From NCBI GenBank assembly GCA_000027065.2, contig FN543093.2, positions 2,112,074 to 2,176,073 on the forward strand: a stretch of 64,000 nt of DNA, read 5' to 3'. This stretch comes from Cronobacter turicensis z3032. GTDB taxonomy: Bacteria; Pseudomonadota; Gammaproteobacteria; Enterobacterales; Enterobacteriaceae. A program made the position numbers and the translations under genes. Positions 23,188-31,601 of the stretch are shown here, in pieces; the stretch's first letter is position 1, and every line of letters begins with the position of its first letter. The notes beneath the pieces are model-generated. The model had not been told where the DNA came from and searched no databases. It worked only from the letters and a program-made list of their open reading frames with translations.

Positions 23188-23331
23188 TTTTAACATAAAT
23201 TGAACGTACAGGTAAATCGGGCTAATGAGCAATTAGGCAAAAGATCCTGGTTCAAATCTGGCGTTTACCGCCATCCAACTGAATTACGACGTGTTTAATA
23301 ATTTCCAGAAAACATTATTTTCCAGTTTGAA

Positions 23332-23847
23332 TTAAATCAGTAAATAGCCTTCATGGCGCAACAGCCATTCTTTACGCGCCACGCCGCCCGCATACCCGGT
23401 TAGCGTGCCGTTACGGCCGATAACGCGATGGCATGGCACGACAATACTAATGGGGTTTGAGCCGTTCGCCGCCCCTACGGCGCGGGCAGCGCCCGGACGT
23501 CCCAGCCGCTGCGCCATCTCACCGTAATGCATCACCTGGCCGCACGGGATCGTGCGCAGCATCTGCCACACTTCACGCTGAAACGGCGTGCCGCCGGTAG
23601 CGGTGGGCAGGGTGTCAATCACCGCCAGATCGCCGGCAAACCACGCGCGCAGCGCGTCTGAGAGCCCGCCGGGATTTTCACAACCCACGCGGCGAAAGCC
23701 TTCAGAACGGTAGTGAATCGCCAGCAACTGCTCCATGCGATCGCTGTGTTCTTCCCATTCCACGGCGCGCAGGCGCGACTGTTCATCGGCGATAACCCAC
23801 AGCGGGCCTAAGGGGGTATCGATTTTATCTTCCAGTAAGGTCAGCAT
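23332..23847 (-). CDS. ogt: Ogt, O6-methylguanine-DNA methyltransferase
   Basis: 171 residues from the ATG at 23845-23847 ([20 protein letters not shown]), the E. coli length. The frame remains open for 105 codons upstream, but that sequence is not protein-like. The acceptor cysteine lies in [15 protein letters not shown], followed by the typical LTGYAGG. It repairs O6-alkylguanine and O4-methylthymine by suicidal alkyl transfer. It is next to fnr as in E. coli, but the abg genes that follow there are missing. Confidence 0.95.
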   Translation of the reverse strand: MLTLLEDKIDTPLGPLWVIADEQSRLRAVEWEEHSDRMEQLLAIHYRSEGFRRVGCENPGGLSDALRAWFAGDLAVIDTLPTATGGTPFQREVWQMLRTIPCGQVMHYGEMAQRLGRPGAARAVGAANGSNPISIVVPCHRVIGRNGTLTGYAGGVARKEWLLRHEGYLLI

Positions 23848-24069
23848 TCGCGGTCTCCTTGTTGAGGCGTCAAAATAGCATGGCGGCCAGCGGCTCGCCA
23901 TACCGCCACAGGAGGAGCGGAGGGGGGATAAACCGGGCATTCCGTTGCCCGAAGCGGCCGCTAAACGGCGCGCCCATGTCACTGCGGGAGCAGAATAAGG
24001 GATACAAATTCGCGCTGCGCCGCCTGCATTCCCAGAAAAAACAAAGCGAACTCTCTTTTTTCTGGAAAA

Positions 24070-24168
24070 TAAAAAATAGAGCCTGAAGACATCATATTCA
24101 GGCCCCACAGTACACACAGCAGCGCTTCCTGGCTTTGGTACCGCTTTATTATTCCTTAACATGCGGAT
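24070..24168 (-). ncRNA. Candidate intergenic small RNA upstream of ogt
   Basis: Prediction only. On the minus strand an extended -10 (TGCTATATA, 24183-24175) would start a transcript near 24168. About 65 nt later a stem GCCTGAA/TTCAGGC (24103-24081) is followed by CTATTTTTTATTTT, a terminator pointing away from smrA. A CRP-like palindrome lies upstream at 24212-24227. No protein gene on this strand needs this terminator. I do not recognise it as a known small RNA. Confidence 0.35.
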
Positions 24169-24211
24169 AAGAAATATATAGCAACATAAATGCCCGTTGT
24201 CACAGCGAAGG

Positions 24212-24227
24212 GGTGATTTATTTCACA
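24212..24227. promoter_or_regulatory. CRP-like site upstream of the candidate small RNA
   Basis: Plus strand GGTGATTTATTTCACA; minus strand TGTGAAATAAATCACC, one mismatch from TGTGA-N6-TCACA. It is centred about 51 bp upstream of the predicted start of the small RNA, and could equally serve smrA on the other strand. Confidence 0.45.
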
Positions 24228-24452
24228 TATATTTAACATGAAGCATTAGCGAAACTGAATAATGTGATCCCGCATCGCCTTGTTTGCTGCGTCATTATCG
24301 GGGAGATATGCGATTTATTTTTACTGTTAGCGTTTCGCTTTAACGAAGCGCGAAAAATGCCCGCAGAAAATAGTGCGCGCAGCGCGGCACATTGAGCCAT
24401 TCTGAAAGGGAAGCTATAGTGTGCGCCCTGACGAAGTCCCGGAGGATTGACC

Positions 24453-25016
24453 GTGAACCCTGACGACAAATCACTCTTTCTTGACGCCATGGAAGATGTC
24501 AAACCCCTGAAAAATGCCAACGTCGCGCCGTGCCTGAAACCGAAAGCCCCGCGTCTTGCGCCGCGCATCGATACCTTACAGCTCGACAACCCGCTGACCA
24601 CCGGTTTTCTGGATCTTATCCCGCGCGAACAGCCGCTTGAGTTCCGCCGCGAGGGGCTCCAGCAGGGCGTGCTGGATAAACTGCGCCTCGGTAAATATCC
24701 CCAGCAGGCGAGCCTGAACCTGCTGCGCCAGCCGGTGGAGCAATGCCGCCAGAGGCTTTTTGCTTTCATTCACCAGGCGAAACGCGACGGGCTGCGCAAT
24801 CTGCTTATCATTCACGGCAAAGGGCGCGAGGATAACGCCCACGCCAATGTGATCCGCAGCTATCTGGCGCGCTGGCTGACCGAGCTTGATGACGTTCAGG
24901 CGTTTTGCACCGCGCTTGCCCACCACGGCGGCAGCGGCGCCTGTTACGTGGCGCTGAAGAAATCCGCCGAGGCGAAACAGGAGAACTGGGAGCGCCACGC
25001 CAAGCGCAGCCGTTAA
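24453..25016 (+). CDS. smrA: SmrA (YdaL), Smr-domain DNA endonuclease family protein
   Basis: 187 residues from a GTG at 24453 (MNPDDKSLFLDAMEDV), chosen because GGAGGA at 24441 is 6 bp upstream and E. coli YdaL begins MNLDDKSLFL. A TTG two codons earlier touches the ribosome site. The Smr domain occupies residues 85-170, with LLIIHGKGR and the closing HHGGSGACYVALKK. E. coli SmrA is reported as a nicking endonuclease. Confidence 0.9.
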   Translation: MNPDDKSLFLDAMEDVKPLKNANVAPCLKPKAPRLAPRIDTLQLDNPLTTGFLDLIPREQPLEFRREGLQQGVLDKLRLGKYPQQASLNLLRQPVEQCRQRLFAFIHQAKRDGLRNLLIIHGKGREDNAHANVIRSYLARWLTELDDVQAFCTALAHHGGSGACYVALKKSAEAKQENWERHAKRSR

Positions 25017-25218
25017 TCCGCACCGGGCACACATCGCCCGGTACGTCTGCATGAGACTTCCCGTTAGCCGCGCTACGGTTTCCGCTATCTTTAAACAGAG
25101 ACGATTCGCTGTAACCTGAAGCTTTCATATGAAAATGATTCCACCTTTACTCATATGGCAAGCGAATAAAACAGTGATAGCATGAGCCGCTTATGTGGTA
25201 ACGACTAAATGAGGCAGT

Positions 25219-26037
25219 ATGAAAATTCAGCTCATCGCAGTAGATATGGACGGCACCTTTCTTAACGACAACAAACAGTACGATAAAGAAAGGTTTACAA
25301 CGCAGTATGCGGCGCTGAAGCAGCAGGGCATTAAATTTGTGGTGGCGAGCGGCAACCAGTATTACCAGCTCATCTCGTTCTTTCCGGAGATCAAAGACGA
25401 GATAGCGTTTGTCGCCGAAAACGGCGCGCTGGTTTATGACCATGGCGAGCGCATCCACCACGGCGAGCTGACCCGCGAACAGTATCATCAGGTGGTGAAT
25501 ACGCTCTCGGCGCAGGGCGATTTCAACTATGTGGTGTGCGGGCTTGCGAGCGCGTATTACCAGGCAGGCGCGCCGGAGGCGTTCATCAGCCTGATGTCGA
25601 AGCACTATCATCGCCTCAAGCCGGTGGAAAACCTGCTCGATATCGACGACATCATCTTCAAATTTTCCCTCAACCTGCCGGATAACCAGATCCCGGCGCT
25701 GATTGAGAACCTGCATAACGAGCTGGAAGGCGTCGTCAAGCCCGTCACCAGCGGCTACGGGTTTGTCGATCTGATTATCCCCGGATCGCACAAAGCCAGC
25801 GGGCTTGAGCGCCTGATGGCGCGCTGGAATATCTCGCCGGAAGCCTGCGTGGCGGTGGGCGACAGCGCCAACGATCTCGAAATGCTGCGTCTGGCGACCT
25901 ATTCCTTTGCGATGGAGAACGCGGCGGCGGAGGTGAAAGAGACGGCGCGCTTTGCGACCGGCTCCAACAACCAGAGCGGCGCGCTGCAGGTTATCGACGC
26001 TGTGTTGCATCACCACAGCCCGTTTAACGCGCAGTAG
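25219..26037 (+). CDS. YbiV-like HAD-IIB sugar phosphatase
   Basis: 272 residues. HAD motifs: nucleophile DMDGT at residues 9-13, the family stretch [17 protein letters not shown], and motif [12 protein letters not shown] with the Mg-binding aspartates. It closely resembles E. coli YbiV (SupH), which dephosphorylates ribose 5-phosphate, fructose 1-phosphate and other sugar phosphates. The gene is away from E. coli ybiV's location, so it may be a paralogue or transferred copy. It appears monocistronic, with a 203-bp upstream gap. Confidence 0.85.
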   Translation: MKIQLIAVDMDGTFLNDNKQYDKERFTTQYAALKQQGIKFVVASGNQYYQLISFFPEIKDEIAFVAENGALVYDHGERIHHGELTREQYHQVVNTLSAQGDFNYVVCGLASAYYQAGAPEAFISLMSKHYHRLKPVENLLDIDDIIFKFSLNLPDNQIPALIENLHNELEGVVKPVTSGYGFVDLIIPGSHKASGLERLMARWNISPEACVAVGDSANDLEMLRLATYSFAMENAAAEVKETARFATGSNNQSGALQVIDAVLHHHSPFNAQ

Positions 26038-26064
26038 CCGGTCGCACTGACGCCCGGCGCCAGA

Positions 26065-27159
26065 TCAGGCTGGCACAAAAGGCTCGCCGAGCGTCAGCAT
26101 CAGGCGGTTCGCCCAGGCGAAAAAGGCGGTGGCCTGCACCAGATCCAGCAGCTCCAGGTCGGTCAACCCCTGTTCCCGAAGCGCCGCCACGTGCGCCGCC
26201 CCTGCCGAGGCGGGAGTGGCCGACAGCGCGGCGCTGAAATCGATAATCGCCTGCCAGCGGGCTGACTGCCCGGCGCTCAGGCTTCCACCCGGCGCCACTT
26301 CCAGCAAACGTTGCACCGCGTCGTTATCTTTCGACAGCTGACTCGCCTTACGGGCATGCACCGAGGCGCAGTAAATGCAGCCATTCACTTTGCTCGCGAC
26401 CGTCGCCGCCAGCTCCCGCTCCGCTCGCGCCAGCCCGCCCGGCGTATAGAAAATCCCTTTATCCGTCAGCGTCCGGGCTTCCAGCGCGGGCAGGTTACGA
26501 GCCAGCAGGCGGAAATACCCGGAATCCTGATGCCCGAAACGGTGCAGCGTCTCCTGCTCGTCGGGGCTGAACGCGGCGAGCGCTTTCGGCGCAAGCCACG
26601 GCTCCCAGTCCAGTTCAGCCTGTGTAAAGGCGGTCGGGGCGGGTTGACCGCGCTGCGTGGTGGCCGTGGTATGCCAGCGGCCTGCGGGCGGTATGGCCGT
26701 CTCGCCCGCCACGCGCCCGCCGTTAATCAACCTGTAGCCGCGAAGCAGGCGGCTTTGAAAACTCACAAACGCCGCCACCTGGGCGAGCGTCACAATGGCT
26801 TCTTCACTGAATCCGGCTTCCGTCAGCGCCGTTATCGCCTGCGCGGTCGCCTGTACCGGGCGAAACGCCAGGATCTCCGCATGACCGAGGGCAGCGGAGA
26901 GACGCGCTGCTGGTGCCGGTTCGTTTTCCACCGCCGCCGAATAGTGCGCGTACAGCGCCTCATCCTCATGCCAGCGCGCCACCTCGCGGGCGAGATGCAG
27001 GCGCTCCGCGCGGGTGAGATCGCTTGCGCCGCTAAACAGCGCCTCGTGGCTGCGGACAATGTTCAGCGTCGCGGCGTCGCGGGTGGCGCGCGCCAGTGCC
27101 AGCGGGGAGCCAGGGGCGATATCCGCCAGGGTATCGAGAAGATCGGGCGAGCGGGTCAT
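26065..27159 (-). CDS. Fused carboxymuconolactone decarboxylase / alkylhydroperoxidase-like protein
   Basis: 364 residues with two CMD/AhpD-type helical domains. The N-terminal half (about 1-150) lacks a cysteine pair. The C-terminal half (about 185-360) carries the redox motif CIYCASVHARKAS. From family knowledge these halves are separate proteins in some bacteria (Avi_7170- and Avi_7169-type). It is the last gene of a cassette with a luciferase-like monooxygenase (4-bp overlap) and an ABC importer. It could remove peroxide made by the flavin enzyme; its substrate is unknown. Confidence 0.8.
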   Translation of the reverse strand: MTRSPDLLDTLADIAPGSPLALARATRDAATLNIVRSHEALFSGASDLTRAERLHLAREVARWHEDEALYAHYSAAVENEPAPAARLSAALGHAEILAFRPVQATAQAITALTEAGFSEEAIVTLAQVAAFVSFQSRLLRGYRLINGGRVAGETAIPPAGRWHTTATTQRGQPAPTAFTQAELDWEPWLAPKALAAFSPDEQETLHRFGHQDSGYFRLLARNLPALEARTLTDKGIFYTPGGLARAERELAATVASKVNGCIYCASVHARKASQLSKDNDAVQRLLEVAPGGSLSAGQSARWQAIIDFSAALSATPASAGAAHVAALREQGLTDLELLDLVQATAFFAWANRLMLTLGEPFVPA

Positions 27160-28205
27160 AAAGTTTCCTTGATCGGGTTAAGGGAGATGACATCAGCGAA
27201 CGGTGCGCCCTGTTTCCAGCCCAGCGCGGGCGCCACCTGCTGCGCCAGCAGCGAGATGGAGCGCAGAATAAACGGGTGCGGCGGATCGATGGAGTGCACC
27301 TGGAACGACAGATCGGTGGCGCGCGCCAGCGCCGTATCGGCTGATAGCGTGGCGAGCGTTTCCTGCGGCGTGCCGAGATGCACATCGAAGGCGGCGATAT
27401 AGTCTTCCAGCGTTTCGCCCGCGAGCCGGTGGCCCTGGGCGCGGAACTGCTCCGCCTGGGCCGCAAGCCCCGTTTGCGCGAAGCGGCGGGCATCGTCGCT
27501 GCTGTCCGTCACAAACGCGGTGCGCGAGGCCATAATGCGCGGCGCGACGCCAGCGGGCAGCGCGTCGAGATAGGCGTCGATAATCGGGTTTTGCAACGCG
27601 TCCAGCGGCATATCCGGCTTGCCCGGCGGGCGCGGCTGGGTGCGTGACAGCATCAGGCCGTCACCGTCGCGCCCGGCGCGCGCGCCGCCGTCCACCGAGA
27701 AAGTCGCCTGCCAGAGCCGCTGACGTAACCCGCGCGCGGTCGGGTAGAGATGATTATCAGTGCCCGCCAGCGGCTCATCGTTCAGCGCTGCGCGCAGCAG
27801 CGCCAGATGGCGGCCATAGGCCTCGCCGCGCGCCTCGCTTCGCAGCCCGAACGGCGGAAATGAAGAGGGCGTGCCGCCAGAGCCCAGCCCCAGTTCGACG
27901 CGCCCGTCGCTGAGCAGATCAAGCACGGCGGCGTCTTCCGCCACGCGCAACGGCGACTCCATCGGCAGCGTAATGATCCCCGTGCCGAGCCGGATGCGCC
28001 GGGTCTGCGCCGCCACGTGCGCTAAAAATAGTAGTGGCGAGGGCAGCCCGCCTTCCGCTTCATGAAAGTGGTGCTGCGCCACCCAGGCGGTGTCAAAACC
28101 GCAGCGCTCGGCGTGCAGGATCTGCTCGGTGGCGAGGCGGTAGCGCTCGGCCGCGCTGACGCGGTCCAGCAGGCGGGTGAAAAAACCTAAACGTTTTATT
28201 GTCAT
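27156..28205 (-). CDS. Luciferase-like FMN-dependent monooxygenase
   Basis: 349 residues, bacterial luciferase-like TIM barrel. Visible features: FDTAWVAQHHFHEAEGG near residue 35, RIRLGTGIITLPMESPLRVA and LLSDGRVELGLGSGG. It belongs to the group named after Klebsiella KPN_01858, which travels with this ABC transporter. The start overlaps the upstream ATPase gene by 4 bp. It presumably oxidises, and perhaps desulfonates or cleaves, the imported compound using FMNH2 and O2; no flavin reductase gene lies nearby. Confidence 0.85.
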   Translation of the reverse strand: MTIKRLGFFTRLLDRVSAAERYRLATEQILHAERCGFDTAWVAQHHFHEAEGGLPSPLLFLAHVAAQTRRIRLGTGIITLPMESPLRVAEDAAVLDLLSDGRVELGLGSGGTPSSFPPFGLRSEARGEAYGRHLALLRAALNDEPLAGTDNHLYPTARGLRQRLWQATFSVDGGARAGRDGDGLMLSRTQPRPPGKPDMPLDALQNPIIDAYLDALPAGVAPRIMASRTAFVTDSSDDARRFAQTGLAAQAEQFRAQGHRLAGETLEDYIAAFDVHLGTPQETLATLSADTALARATDLSFQVHSIDPPHPFILRSISLLAQQVAPALGWKQGAPFADVISLNPIKETL

Positions 28206-29812
28206 GCGACATCCTTATTAAACGGGCGGGGCGCCGGAATGGCGTCCAGTAACTGGCGCGTGTAATCGCTCTGCGGCGCGTGGAACACGGAGGCGACATC
28301 GCCGTGCTCCACAAGCTTACCGGCGCGCAGCACCGAGACCTGATGCGCGAAGCGGCGCACGGTCGCCAGATCGTGGGAGATAAACAGGTAGGTGAGGCCG
28401 AGCTCATCCTGCAATGTTTCAAGCAGCGTCAGGATTTGCGCCTGCACGGTGACATCCAGCGCTGACGTCGCCTCATCAAGGATGACGATTTGCGGGGCCG
28501 CGATCAGCGCCCGCGCAATCGCCACGCGCTGACGCTGGCCGCCGGAGAGCTGATGCGGCTTGTGCGCCAGCAGCGCAGGGGCCAGCGCGACGCGCGCGGC
28601 CATGTCATAGACTTTCTCGCGCCGTTCCGCGCGGGAGAGGCGGGTAAAATTGCGAAGCGGTTCTTCGATAATCGAGAACAGACTCTGGCGCGGATCGAGC
28701 GACGAAAACGGGTTCTGCCAGACCATCTGGATCGTCTGGCGCAGCGGGCGGCGCGCTTCGCGGCTGAGCGTGGCGTACTCGGTGCCATTAACCGTCACCG
28801 TGCCGCTGACCGGCGTCTGAAAGCCGAGCAAAATGCGCGCCAGCGTGGTCTTGCCGCTGCCGGATTCGCCTACCAGCGCATGGGTAAGGCCGCGCTCAAG
28901 CGTCAGGTTTACCGCGTCCAGCGCGGTCAGCGTATGGCCGCCCAGCGTGAAGCGCTGCGTCAGCGCGCGGATCTCCGCCGCTGGCGGGCCATTCAGCGCT
29001 GGCCGCGTCCGAAAGCTGTCGGCAAACGCCGGGGCGTCGGCAAAGAGCTGCCGGGTATAGGCCGCGCGCGGCGCGTGGGTAATTTGCGCCGCGCTCCCCA
29101 GTTCCTGAATTTCGCCGTGACGAAACACCAGCAGGCGATCGGCGCGGGAGGCGGCCAGCGCCAGATCGTGCGTAATAAACAGCACGGCGGTGCCGGCGTC
29201 GCGGCGCAGTTCATCCAGCAGATCGAGAATGCGCGCCTGCACCGTGACGTCCAGCGCGCTGGTGGGCTCATCGGCGATGATAAGCGCGGGCTTCAGCGTC
29301 AGCGCAATGGCGATCAGCACCCGCTGCTTCATGCCGCCGGAGAGCTGGTGCGGATACTGCTTCGCCCGCAACGCCGGTTCGCTGAGGCCGACGCGCGCAA
29401 GCAGCGCCACCACTTCTGCGTCGCGCGCGCGTCGCCCCAGCCCGGTGTGAAGCTGTAAGACTTCGGCAACCTGTTCGCCGATGGTTTTCACCGGGTTCAG
29501 CGAACTGCCGGGGTCCTGCGGCACCAGGCTGATAACTTTGCCGCGCAGGGCGTTCATCCGTCGCTCGCTCGCGTGGGTAATCGTTTCGCCGTTCAGGCGG
29601 ATATCCCCGCCCAGCCACACGCCGTTTTCGCCCGCAAGCCCGATAATTGTCTGCGCGAGTGTGGTTTTGCCGGAGCCGGATTCGCCGACAATCGCCAGCA
29701 CTTCGCCGGGGGCGACGGAAAAAGAGACGTTATGGACCACGCGGCGCACGTCGCGCCCGTGACGCCAGCCGAGGCTCAGAGTGCGTACATCCAGGACGGG
29801 TTCGCTCATCAT
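28202..29812 (-). CDS. ABC transporter ATPase, two fused nucleotide-binding domains (oligopeptide type)
   Basis: 536 residues, a DppD/DppF-like fusion. Each half has Walker A GESGSGKTTLA. The ABC signatures are LSGGMKQRVLIA and LSGGQRQRVAIARAL, and the Walker B motifs are LIIADEPTSALD and IVILDEATSALD. It powers the importer formed by the two permeases upstream. It overlaps the permease gene and the monooxygenase gene by 4 bp each. Either of two adjacent ATGs (29812 or 29809) could start it. Confidence 0.9.
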   Translation of the reverse strand: MMSEPVLDVRTLSLGWRHGRDVRRVVHNVSFSVAPGEVLAIVGESGSGKTTLAQTIIGLAGENGVWLGGDIRLNGETITHASERRMNALRGKVISLVPQDPGSSLNPVKTIGEQVAEVLQLHTGLGRRARDAEVVALLARVGLSEPALRAKQYPHQLSGGMKQRVLIAIALTLKPALIIADEPTSALDVTVQARILDLLDELRRDAGTAVLFITHDLALAASRADRLLVFRHGEIQELGSAAQITHAPRAAYTRQLFADAPAFADSFRTRPALNGPPAAEIRALTQRFTLGGHTLTALDAVNLTLERGLTHALVGESGSGKTTLARILLGFQTPVSGTVTVNGTEYATLSREARRPLRQTIQMVWQNPFSSLDPRQSLFSIIEEPLRNFTRLSRAERREKVYDMAARVALAPALLAHKPHQLSGGQRQRVAIARALIAAPQIVILDEATSALDVTVQAQILTLLETLQDELGLTYLFISHDLATVRRFAHQVSVLRAGKLVEHGDVASVFHAPQSDYTRQLLDAIPAPRPFNKDVA

Positions 29813-30657
29813 GCTCTCCGGGTGTAATAGTGGCTGAGGGTATTAGCGGCCAGCACCACGGCGATTGCCGCAAGGCCGGGGAAGGTGGTGAGCCACCAGG
29901 CGGTCGAGAGATAGTTGCGCCCTTCGGCAATGAGCAATCCCCATTCCGGCGTGGGCGGCGGCGTGCCGTAGCCGAGAAAGCTCAGGGTGGAGAGCGCAAG
30001 AATGGCGTTGCCGAACTGGAGCGCGGCGTAAGCCAGCACCGAGGTCAGAGAATTGGGCAAAATATGGCGCCACAGCGTGCTGAAGAAGGTGCCGCCACAG
30101 GCGATCGCCGCCTCGACATAATCGGTATGCCGCACCCGGACGACTTCAGCGCGGGCAAGACGCGCAAAGCTCGCCACCGAGGTAATGCCCACCGCCAGCG
30201 CGGCGTTCACCGTGCCAAAACCGAGCAGAATAATGACGCACAGCGCCAGCAGCAGGCCGGGGATCGCGAGCAACACATCCACCAGCCGCATCAGCCACTG
30301 TTCGGTGCGCCCGCCCGCGGCACCGGCGACGACGCCATACAGCGTGCCTGCGCCAAGCCCCAGCGCGACGGCCACCAGCGCGCCGCTGAGCGTATGCGAC
30401 GCGCCCCAGACCAGCCGGGCGTAAAGATCGCGCCCCAGTTGATCGGTGCCGAGCCAGTGTTCGCTTCCCGGCGGCAGGCGCTGCGCGCCCGGCGTGCCGG
30501 TGAGCGGATCAAACGCGGTGAAAAGCGACGGAAACAGCGCCCACAGCGCGGTCAGCAACAGCGTGAGCCAGGCGAGCGTCAGCCCTGGCGGCAGAGGCGG
30601 ACGCCGCAAAAAACGCCCGCGGCGCGCCCTGACAGGAGTGAGATCGAGCGTGGTCAT
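29809..30657 (-). CDS. ABC transporter permease, DppC-like
   Basis: 282 residues with about six membrane segments and an N-terminal extension. The coupling motif region EVVRVRHTDYVEAAIACGGT is followed by FSTLWRHILPN. Its start codon shares bases with the stop of the upstream permease gene. It forms the channel with the DppB-like partner. Confidence 0.9.
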   Translation of the reverse strand: MTTLDLTPVRARRGRFLRRPPLPPGLTLAWLTLLLTALWALFPSLFTAFDPLTGTPGAQRLPPGSEHWLGTDQLGRDLYARLVWGASHTLSGALVAVALGLGAGTLYGVVAGAAGGRTEQWLMRLVDVLLAIPGLLLALCVIILLGFGTVNAALAVGITSVASFARLARAEVVRVRHTDYVEAAIACGGTFFSTLWRHILPNSLTSVLAYAALQFGNAILALSTLSFLGYGTPPPTPEWGLLIAEGRNYLSTAWWLTTFPGLAAIAVVLAANTLSHYYTRRA

Positions 30658-31601
30658 CAGGCGGCCCTCCGCGACAGTGACAGCCGGGGATCGAGCAGCG
30701 GATAAAGTAGATCCACCAGCAGATTGATGAGAACAAACCCGAGCGCCGCCACCAGTACGATGGCCTGTAACACGGCCAGATCCTGATTGTTCACCGCGTC
30801 GCGGGTCAGTTGTCCGAGTCCATTTAAGCCAAACACGGTTTCCGTCACCAGCGCGCCTGCGATGAGTTCACCCAGCAGCAGGCCCGCGACGGTCAGCACC
30901 GGCAGCAGGGCGTTGCGCGCCACGTGACGCCACAGCACACCGCGGTGGCTGGCGCCTTTGGCGCGCGCGACGGTGACAAACGGCTGGTGCATAACGACGT
31001 CAATATTGCGAATCAACAGTTGCGCCAGCGGGGCGCTGATCGGCACCGCAAGCGTCATCACCGGCAATATCAGTCCCTCCCAGAACCCTGGATTTATCAC
31101 CGGGATCAGCCGCAACTGGAAAGAAAAGAGCTGAATGAGCGTGATCCCGAGCCAGAACGTCGGCACCGCGACAAACAGCGACGGCAGCGCCGCGAACGTC
31201 CGGCGCAGCACGCGTGCGTGGCTAAGCGTGGAGAGCGCGGCGAGCAGGACGGCAATAACCAGCGCCAGCGTAAACCCGAGCGCGGCGAGGCGCAGCGTGG
31301 CGGGGAGGCTGGCGGCGAGCAGGGCACTCACCGGCACGCCCGCCTGGAGTGAAAAGCCGAAATCGCCGCGCACCGCGCCGCCGAGGCTTTCCAGGTATTG
31401 CCGCCACAGCGGCGCGTCGGCGCCATAGGCGGTGCGCATTTGCGCTATCTGGGCGGCGTTTAACCCCAGCTCCGGGTTCTGAAACTTAATGGCGATCGCA
31501 TCGCCCGGCAGCAGTTGCAGCAGTACGAACGAGACCGTAAAGCTGGCCCACAGCACCAGCAGCGCCTGACCGACGCGCGCGCCGAGATAACGCCCGTCCA
31601 T
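30657..31601 (-). CDS. ABC transporter permease, DppB-like
   Basis: 314 residues from the ATG at 31599-31601 (MDGRYLGARVGQALLVLWAS), chosen because it overlaps the upstream stop as TGATG. A longer frame of 24 codons would run back into the binding-protein gene. Six membrane segments; the family motif is FVTVARAKGASHRGVLWRHV. It pairs with the DppC-like permease. Confidence 0.9.
   Translation of the reverse strand: MDGRYLGARVGQALLVLWASFTVSFVLLQLLPGDAIAIKFQNPELGLNAAQIAQMRTAYGADAPLWRQYLESLGGAVRGDFGFSLQAGVPVSALLAASLPATLRLAALGFTLALVIAVLLAALSTLSHARVLRRTFAALPSLFVAVPTFWLGITLIQLFSFQLRLIPVINPGFWEGLILPVMTLAVPISAPLAQLLIRNIDVVMHQPFVTVARAKGASHRGVLWRHVARNALLPVLTVAGLLLGELIAGALVTETVFGLNGLGQLTRDAVNNQDLAVLQAIVLVAALGFVLINLLVDLLYPLLDPRLSLSRRAA

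Larger units (their letters stand above)
23848..24452. other. 605-bp intergenic region between ogt and smrA
   Basis: It holds the candidate small RNA and CRP-like site described separately. The part nearest ogt (23850-24060) shows no protein-like frame. In E. coli this junction carries the abg operon and other genes; here only non-coding sequence remains. Confidence 0.5.

Noticed and set aside
23240..23265. tRNA-like T-arm sequence GGTTCAAATC
   Set aside because: No matching stems, acceptor or anticodon arm can be folded around it.
23848..24162. N-terminal extension of Ogt by 105 codons
   Set aside because: Ogt matches the E. coli length from the ATG at 23845-23847, and the upstream residues are not protein-like. 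The open frame there is chance and overlaps the candidate small RNA.
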